Source: an uncultured Bacillota bacterium (GTDB taxonomy: Bacteria > Bacillota_I > Bacilli_A > RFN20 > CAG-826). From it: 17,092 bases of DNA. The position numbers and the translations under genes were made by a program. The first letter of the stretch is position 1; every line of letters starts with the position of its first letter. Of the stretch, positions 13,555 to 17,092 are shown piece after piece. The stretch lies in contig CASFWS010000012.1 in NCBI GenBank assembly GCA_949298295.1, positions 1 to 17,092 on the forward strand, written 5' to 3'. Below the pieces are notes generated by a model. It was not told where the DNA came from. It saw only the letters and a program-made list of their open reading frames with translations, and did no database searches.

Positions 13555-14154
13555 CTATTTGCTTGCTTTAATGACCCAATAGCCCTTTTTCCGCTCGAGG
13601 ATCTCGACGCGGGGGAAAAGTTCCTGAAGGTGGGCATGGACGCTTTCGGCGCCCTGCTTCCGCCGCACCACCACGTAGAGGGAACCGCCTTCCCTAAGGT
13701 GGGAAGGAGCCCCGTCGTAGATGGCGTAGGTTACTTTCTTTCCGGCCCGGATCGGGGGATTGGAGACGATTGAGTCAAAAAGGGAGTCGAGGTGGAGGTA
13801 GACGTCGCTTTCGATCACGGTGCACCTGGACGACAGCCCCATGTGTCGGGCATTTTCCCGCGTCAGGTCGAGGGCCCGTTCGTTCACGTCGGACAACGTC
13901 ACGGAACGCTTCGGGTCGAAGGAGGCGAGGATGAGGCCGATGGGCCCAACCCCGCAACCGAGATCGAGGATCTTTTCTCCCAAGTCGAGTCCGGCGATCG
14001 TTTCGATCATGATCTTGGAGCCAAGATCGAGCCCGTGGGAAGAAAAGACTCCTTTGTCGCTTTTGAAGGAATACCTCCGCCCTAGCACCTCGCACTCGAA
14101 GGCAATGTCCTCGTGGGACATCCCTTCAACGTTATCGAAGTACTGAGGGGCCAT
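13555..14154 (-). CDS. ybxB: RsmC-like class I SAM-dependent methyltransferase (YbxB type)
   Basis: The 199-residue protein has a Rossmann-fold methyltransferase core. DLGCGVGPIG (64-73) is the SAM-binding motif I, the acidic residue of motif II is in LSDVNERALDLT, and SNPPIRAG (131-138) is the NPPI-type catalytic motif of enzymes that methylate amino groups of guanine in rRNA. It matches the single-domain RsmC-like protein found between rplL and rpoB in many Bacillota. An rRNA guanine-N2 target is likely from the family, but the exact base cannot be told from the sequence. The start follows AAGGATATATCA. It lies 93 bases after rplL and 9 before rpoB, so it is made with RNA polymerase, downstream of a strong hairpin. 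Confidence 0.9.
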   Translation of the reverse strand: MAPQYFDNVEGMSHEDIAFECEVLGRRYSFKSDKGVFSSHGLDLGSKIMIETIAGLDLGEKILDLGCGVGPIGLILASFDPKRSVTLSDVNERALDLTRENARHMGLSSRCTVIESDVYLHLDSLFDSIVSNPPIRAGKKVTYAIYDGAPSHLREGGSLYVVVRRKQGAESVHAHLQELFPRVEILERKKGYWVIKASK

Positions 14155-14182
14155 TGATATATCCTTATATAAGCGCGTAAAT

Positions 14183-14215
14183 CCCCACCCCAGGAGGAAC
14201 GCTCCCAGGGCAGGG
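14183..14215 (-). promoter_or_regulatory. Strand-specific hairpin between rplL and the methyltransferase/rpoB genes
   Basis: In the minus-strand RNA, 14 consecutive pairs form between the arms at 14202-14215 and 14183-14196, around the loop CGUUC. Ten pairs are Watson-Crick and four are G.U. On the plus strand those four would be A.C mismatches, so the structure is specific to the operon mRNA. AUUUACGC follows rather than a U-tract, so it is not a standard terminator. A partial attenuator, RNase III cleavage site or mRNA-stabilising barrier between abundant L12 and scarcer RNA polymerase mRNA is plausible. Confidence 0.65.
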
Positions 14216-14247
14216 CTTTGGACGATGGTTTTGACGAGGGGTCGAAA

Positions 14248-14631
14248 CTACTTGATTTCGACTTCGGCGCCGATGTCGGTAAGGGCCTTCTTGTGGCTGT
14301 CGGCCTCGACCGGGGAGATCTTCTCCTTGAGGGTCGCCGGGCAGGCATCGACGAGCTTCTTGGCATCCATGAGGCCAAGGCCGGTGATGCCCTGAACGGC
14401 CTTGATGACGGCGACTTTGCCAGCCGTGCCGAGGCCCTTGAGAATGAGGTTGACCTCGGTCGGTCCCTTGGCGGCCGGGCCTTCTTCCTCGGCCGGGGCA
14501 GCGGCAGCCACCGGGGCGGCGGCCGTGACGCCGAATTCCTTTTCGACGTCCTTGACGAGGGCGCTAAGCTCGAGCGCGCTCATCTGCTTGAGCGTATCGA
14601 TGATTTGCTCGTTGGTAAGTTTCTCAGCCAT
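14248..14631 (-). CDS. rplL: 50S ribosomal protein L7/L12
   Basis: L12 is the multicopy stalk protein that recruits and activates the translational GTPases, including EF-Tu and EF-G encoded in this window. The 127-residue protein has the usual three parts: an N-terminal dimerisation domain (about 1-35), an Ala/Pro/Glu-rich flexible hinge (about 36-56), and a globular C-terminal domain (57-127) with the factor-binding region around GLGLMDAKKLVDACP (84-98). The start follows AGGAGGATAAAATC, 18 bases after the rplJ stop. Downstream is the hairpin at 14183-14215, which could separate high L12 from lower rpoBC expression. Confidence 0.98.
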   Translation of the reverse strand: MAEKLTNEQIIDTLKQMSALELSALVKDVEKEFGVTAAAPVAAAAPAEEEGPAAKGPTEVNLILKGLGTAGKVAVIKAVQGITGLGLMDAKKLVDACPATLKEKISPVEADSHKKALTDIGAEVEIK

Positions 14632-14649
14632 GATTTTATCCTCCTAGGC

Positions 14650-15153
14650 TTAGTTGGCGGCCGCTTGGCCGTCTTTGTTGGCAATCGCGTCGATTGCCCG
14701 GGCGAGGGATGCCATCGGTTCGTTGAGAACCATGCAGAACATCGAGAGAAGGGCTTCCTTGCTCGGAAGTTTGGCAACGGCCTTGAGGCCGGCTCCATCA
14801 ACGACCTTCCCTTCGACGAGGCCGGCCCTCAGGACCAGCTTCTCGTGGTAACGGGAGAACTTGTAGAGCGCGGCGACGCCGGTCGAGACTTCCTCCGAGA
14901 AGACGAAGGCGTTCGGGCCTTCGAGGTACTCGTCGAGGCCTTCGATCCCGGCTTCGTGGAAAGCGCGGGCGGCCATGGTGTTCTTGTAGACGCCAAGGCG
15001 GGCGTTCTTCCCGGCCAGGGTGCGGCGGAGTTCGTTGAGCTCAGCGACCGTAAGGCCCTGATAGCCAACGATGGCGAGGGTCTTGCTGTTCTTGAGGCCT
15101 TCGCTGATCTCGCTAACCGCGGCCTTTTTCTGCTGCAGTGCGTTTTGGTTCAT
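14650..15153 (-). CDS. rplJ: 50S ribosomal protein L10
   Basis: L10 anchors the L12 dimers to the 23S rRNA GTPase-associated centre. The 167-residue protein has the rRNA-binding N-terminal domain with LAIVGYQGLTVAELNELR and the KNTMAARA segment, then a C-terminal helical part (about 135-167) where L12 dimers would bind. The start follows AAAGGAGGAACGAGG. It is preceded by a 153-base gap holding the L10-type leader, through which the L10-L12 complex is known to repress its own synthesis in related bacteria. rplL follows after 18 bases. Confidence 0.97.
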   Translation of the reverse strand: MNQNALQQKKAAVSEISEGLKNSKTLAIVGYQGLTVAELNELRRTLAGKNARLGVYKNTMAARAFHEAGIEGLDEYLEGPNAFVFSEEVSTGVAALYKFSRYHEKLVLRAGLVEGKVVDGAGLKAVAKLPSKEALLSMFCMVLNEPMASLARAIDAIANKDGQAAAN

Positions 15154-15179
15154 CCTCGTTCCTCCTTTCTTCGCAAATG

Positions 15180-15279
15180 TATCTGTGAAGCTAACTAGAC
15201 TAGCGGGTTGTATCGACTAACCTCGGCAACGTGTTCTTATTAAGGCATGTGCCCGTTGCTTTCTTAGGCTAGCAAGCAT
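15180..15279 (-). promoter_or_regulatory. L10 leader RNA (autoregulatory r-protein leader)
   Basis: In the minus-strand RNA, CUAGCCU (15266-15272) pairs with AGGUUAG (15217-15223). Inside it GCAACG (15254-15259) pairs with CGUUGC (15226-15231). The two helices are separated by an asymmetric loop, six bases (AAGAAA) on one side and two (CG, 15224-15225) on the other, which could form a kink-turn. An inner GGCA...UGCC hairpin caps it (15244-15253). The segment GUUGCCGAGGUU matches the conserved core I remember for L10 leaders. Position, between rplA and rplJ, also fits. A downstream GCUA...UAGC hairpin (15191-15204) has no U-tract, so control is more likely at translation than by termination. 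Confidence 0.8.
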
Positions 15280-15306
15280 TTCACCAAATGGGGTTTCCTC
15301 CAAGGC

Positions 15307-15996
15307 TTAGTTGCGGCCTTCGAAGGTGATTTTGAGGCCGGGGCCCATCGTGGTGTGGGCGACGGCATTGAGAATGAAGGTGCCCTTCACGGTCGAGGGG
15401 CGGCTCTTGGCCACCGCTTCGCAGACAGCCCTGAGGTTGTCGACGATATCCTGATCGGAGAAGGAGCAACGGGCGACCGAGATGTTGAGGTTGGCGTCCT
15501 TGTCGACGCGGTAGGCGATCTTGCCCTTCTTGATCTCGGTGATGGCCTGGCCGATCGCCATGGTAACCGTACCGGTCTTGGGGTTCGGCATGAGGCCTTT
15601 CGGGCCGAGGAGACGGCCCATCTTCCCGAGTTCGCCCATCATGTCGGGGGTGGCGACGATGACGTCGTAGTCGAACCAGTTCTCTTTCTGGATCTTCTCG
15701 ATGAGTTCCTTGCCACCAACGAATTCGGCACCGGCCGCCTTCGCTTCTTCCTGCTTGGCGTTGGTAAGGGCGAGGACCCGCTTCGTCTTGCCGCTTCCGT
15801 GCGGGAGGACGATGGTGCCCCGGACGAGCTGGTCGGCAAGCGTCGGTTTGACGTTGAGGCGGAAGCTCACGTCGATGGTCGAATCGAATTTGGTGACGCT
15901 CGTCTTCTTGAGAAGGGGCGCCGCCTCTTCGATGGTGTAGATCTTTTCGCGGTCGACGAGCTTGAGGGCTTCGCGGTATTTCTTTCCGGTCTTCAT
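15307..15996 (-). CDS. rplA: 50S ribosomal protein L1
   Basis: L1 binds the mobile L1 stalk of 23S rRNA and helps release E-site tRNA; in many bacteria it also represses the rplK-rplA mRNA. The 229-residue protein is full length. Landmarks are VRGTIVLPHGSGKTKRV near residues 59-75, the conserved MGRLLGPKGLMPNPKTGTVT loop, and C-terminal TMGPGLKITFE. The start follows GGAGGGCAGGAA, 12 bases after the rplK stop, so the two are translated from one mRNA. rplJ follows after the L10 leader. Confidence 0.98.
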   Translation of the reverse strand: MKTGKKYREALKLVDREKIYTIEEAAPLLKKTSVTKFDSTIDVSFRLNVKPTLADQLVRGTIVLPHGSGKTKRVLALTNAKQEEAKAAGAEFVGGKELIEKIQKENWFDYDVIVATPDMMGELGKMGRLLGPKGLMPNPKTGTVTMAIGQAITEIKKGKIAYRVDKDANLNISVARCSFSDQDIVDNLRAVCEAVAKSRPSTVKGTFILNAVAHTTMGPGLKITFEGRN

Positions 15997-16008
15997 TTCC
16001 TGCCCTCC

Positions 16009-16419
16009 TTAGCGATCGATGGCAATGCCCATCTGGCGGGCGCTGCCTTCGATGATCTTCATGGCCGCCTCGACGTCGTTGGCGTTGAGGTCCGGCATCT
16101 TGTACTCAGCGATTTCCCTGAGCTGGGCTTCGCTGATATGCCCGACGATCTTCTTCGGGTTGCCGCTTCCCTTGCTGATGCCAGCGGCCTTGAGCAGCCT
16201 ATTGGCGACCGGCTCGGTCTTGATGACGAAGTCGTAGGACTTGTCCTCGTAGGCGGTGATGATGACGGGGACGACTTGTCCCTTGCGGTCCGCGGTCTTG
16301 GCGTTGAAGTCCGTGCAGAACTTGTTCATGACGACGCCAGCCGAGGCGAGTTTCGGTCCCGGATGCGCTTCCCCGCCGGGGAGCTCCATCTTGAGGACCT
16401 TGACGATTTTCTTTGCCAT
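16009..16419 (-). CDS. rplK: 50S ribosomal protein L11
   Basis: L11 forms the GTPase-associated centre with 23S rRNA and L10-L12 and is needed for RelA activation. I take the start at ATG 16419 because GGAGGAAACC sits just before it and the protein then begins MAKKIVKVLK; an upstream in-frame ATG at 16485 would add 22 unrelated residues from the leader. The product has 136 residues. The C-terminal domain is typical (KMPDLNANDVEAAMKIIEGS). The N-terminal proline loop is not: PGGEAHPGPKLASAGVVM (14-31) lacks about three residues of the usual PPVGPALGQAG stretch and resembles Mycoplasma L11. It is first in its unit, after a promoter and structured leader; secE and nusG are not upstream. Confidence 0.97.
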   Translation of the reverse strand: MAKKIVKVLKMELPGGEAHPGPKLASAGVVMNKFCTDFNAKTADRKGQVVPVIITAYEDKSYDFVIKTEPVANRLLKAAGISKGSGNPKKIVGHISEAQLREIAEYKMPDLNANDVEAAMKIIEGSARQMGIAIDR

Positions 16420-16444
16420 GGTTTCCTCCTGTTGGTAATCTGGC

Positions 16445-16479
16445 CGTGGTGCGCGGGCCCCGTCAAAGGCCCTACCACG
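16445..16479 (-). promoter_or_regulatory. Leader hairpin of rplK, candidate L1 autoregulatory site
   Basis: In the minus-strand RNA, CGUGGU (16474-16479) pairs with ACCACG (16445-16450). GGGCC (16468-16472) then pairs with GGCCC (16455-16459). The helices are separated by an asymmetric internal loop (A against GCGC) and capped by an 8-base loop. L1 sites in other rplK leaders are helices broken by an asymmetric loop, and the position between promoter and rplK is right. The loop bases have not been matched to an L1 consensus, so the assignment is inference. Confidence 0.45.
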
Positions 16480-16499
16480 CCGCACATGCGTGCTTGTGT

Positions 16500-16527
16500 A
16501 TTATACGCGCGGGCACTGGCGCTTCAA
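16500..16527 (-). promoter_or_regulatory. Promoter of rplK-rplA
   Basis: On the minus strand TTGAAG (16522-16527), 16 bases and a perfect TATAAT (16500-16505) form a good housekeeping promoter. The predicted start near 16493 gives a leader of about 74 bases that contains the hairpin at 16445-16479. Confidence 0.75.
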
Positions 16528-16873
16528 CAACAAAATTCGCGAAAAGACGCCTTCCTGGTTTATTCGAAAATCGCCAAAAAGAGGCGGGTTCTGCGGCCTT
16601 CGATCTGCAAAAAGCCAATGTTTTTCTCAAACTCTACAGGAAGCGGCGCCGAAATCTTCCATATCCGCTTGCCGCTTTCGTTATCGGTACTGGCCTTTCT
16701 TGTGGGTCATCTCTAGGTGCCGTTGAGACAACTTTTAGGACCGATGCAAGGCGTTCCGATACCTGCCCGTACCGCGATTCAAATGTAAAACCGTCATGTT
16801 TTTCTTAGTTTTCTCGTGCCAGTTTTCAAATTGAATTCCAAGTATTCTTAATCTATTTTTACATACTTTTATG
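16528..16873. other. Intergenic stretch with no supported gene
   Basis: I see no open frame on either strand with a plausible start, ribosome-binding site and recognisable product. Short frames encode MTVLHLNRG-type or MEDFGAAS-type peptides of 20 residues or fewer. A 7-bp inverted repeat, AAGCGGC (16641-16647) with GCCGCTT (16671-16677), is present but has no terminator tract. The part nearest 16800-16873 is clearly A+T-rich compared with the rest of the window. In B. subtilis and many relatives secE and nusG sit upstream of rplK; neither is detectable here. Confidence 0.6.
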
Positions 16874-16905
16874 TATAAAAAGCAAGCGCCTAGGAAGCAC
16901 TTGCT
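16874..16905 (-). terminator. Intrinsic terminator after the P-type ATPase gene
   Basis: In the minus-strand RNA a 9-bp stem with one G.U pair (16897-16905 with 16881-16889) closes a 7-base loop. TTTTTAT follows directly. It begins about 18 bases past the ATPase stop codon, so the ATPase is not co-transcribed with rplK. Confidence 0.88.
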
Positions 16906-16923
16906 GGAGGTTGATTGAAAGGT

Positions 16924-17092
16924 CTATTTCACTTTTTCGTAGAGAAGGGAATAAGCGTAGAGAACCATGACGACCGTAAGTCCCGTGTCGGCCAGGACGG
17001 CTACCCACATCGGGAAGGCGTCCCCGAGGAAGGCGCTGACCAACATGATCGAAGCCTTGATGAGGAGGCCGAGAACGATGATCGAGACGGCA
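16924..17092 (-). CDS. C-terminal end of a P1B-type zinc/cadmium/lead-transporting ATPase
   Basis: Only the last 55 residues are in the window; the 5' part lies beyond the edge and the stop is TAG at 16924-16926. Two hydrophobic segments are visible, fitting the last two membrane helices of heavy-metal ATPases. Lys12 of the visible part (LLIKAS) and Asp35 (MWVAVLADTG) match the Lys and Asp that in ZntA/CadA proteins lie in the last two helices and take part in zinc, cadmium and lead transport (Lys693 and Asp714 in E. coli ZntA). Spacing here is 23 residues against 21 in ZntA, from memory. Copper-type enzymes instead carry a Met and Ser pattern in this helix. The gene is on the same strand as rplK but is closed off by its own terminator. 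Confidence 0.8.
   Translation of the reverse strand, partial: AVSIIVLGLLIKASIMLVSAFLGDAFPMWVAVLADTGLTVVMVLYAYSLLYEKVK

Noticed and set aside
15217..15279. A 20-codon minus-strand frame (MLASLRKQ...) inside the L10 leader, with a GGAGG at 15297-15301 soon after the rplA stop.
   Set aside because: The GGAGG is 17 bases from the ATG, too far for a normal start. The codons (CTA, AGA, TTA, ATA) are unlike the neighbours, and the sequence is better explained as paired leader RNA.
16009..16485. Longer rplK reading frame starting at ATG 16485.
   Set aside because: The extra 22 residues do not resemble L11, have no ribosome-binding site, and overlap the leader hairpin. ATG 16419 follows GGAGGAAACC and gives the normal MAKK start.
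16769..16776. GTACCGCG on the plus strand, like the end of a T-box motif.
   Set aside because: The rest of the T-box is missing, no terminator/antiterminator pair follows, and there is no plus-strand gene downstream for it to regulate.
16831..16859. Plus-strand TTGAAT-17-TATTTT promoter-like pair.
   Set aside because: It lies in an A+T-rich spacer where such matches arise by chance, and it would read only into the antisense strand of the ATPase terminator and gene. No product is visible.
16528..16873. Searched for tRNA genes, secE/nusG remnants or a small RNA.
   Set aside because: No cloverleaf arms with matching stems, no recognisable SecE or NusG residues, and only an isolated 7-bp inverted repeat without a terminator.

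Overview
This window is a ribosomal and RNA polymerase housekeeping locus. Every convincing gene lies on the minus strand, so transcription runs from high to low coordinates. The source looks like a bacterium of the Bacillota (class Bacilli), probably near the Erysipelotrichia/Mollicutes branch but with an unusually G+C-rich genome (about 60% by eye). The evidence is: an RsmC-type methyltransferase (ybxB) between rplL and rpoB, as in low-GC Gram-positives; the long Bacilli-type S12; an L11 whose shortened proline loop resembles the Mycoplasma protein; and an RpoB with Asn at the main rifampicin contact, as reported for mollicutes. Unlike mycoplasmas, it uses TGA as a stop (rpoC) and encodes Trp with TGG.

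Layout in transcription order. (1) 17092-16924: the C-terminal end of a zinc/cadmium-type P1B ATPase, closed by a strong intrinsic terminator (16874-16905). (2) 16873-16528: an intergenic stretch with no gene I can support. (3) A good promoter (16500-16527), a structured leader (candidate L1 site), then rplK-rplA. (4) An L10-type leader RNA, then rplJ-rplL. (5) A 14-bp, strand-specific G.U-containing hairpin between rplL and the ybxB-like methyltransferase, which is followed closely by rpoB and rpoC; rpoC ends in an intrinsic terminator (5578-5613). (6) A near-consensus promoter (5452-5480), overlapped by a perfect 10-bp inverted repeat, then rpsL-rpsG-fusA. (7) A weaker promoter candidate in the fusA-tuf gap, tuf, and a terminator (1036-1068). 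(8) A partial membrane protein with an RDD-like C-terminal part and a very large inserted domain, possibly read from a near-leaderless mRNA.

Together the genes make the L11/L1 and L10-L12 stalk proteins of the 50S subunit, the beta and beta' subunits of RNA polymerase, the 30S proteins S12 and S7, and the elongation factors EF-G and EF-Tu that act on the L12 stalk. Cis elements at each junction probably set the very different amounts needed (L12 and EF-Tu high, RNA polymerase low). The common partners secE-nusG (before rplK), the L7Ae-like gene (between rpoC and rpsL) and the S10 cluster (after tuf) are absent.

I found no mobile element, CRISPR array, tRNA/rRNA or defence system. The interest lies in RNA and DNA regulatory structure and in antibiotic-target residues, not in a new gene system.
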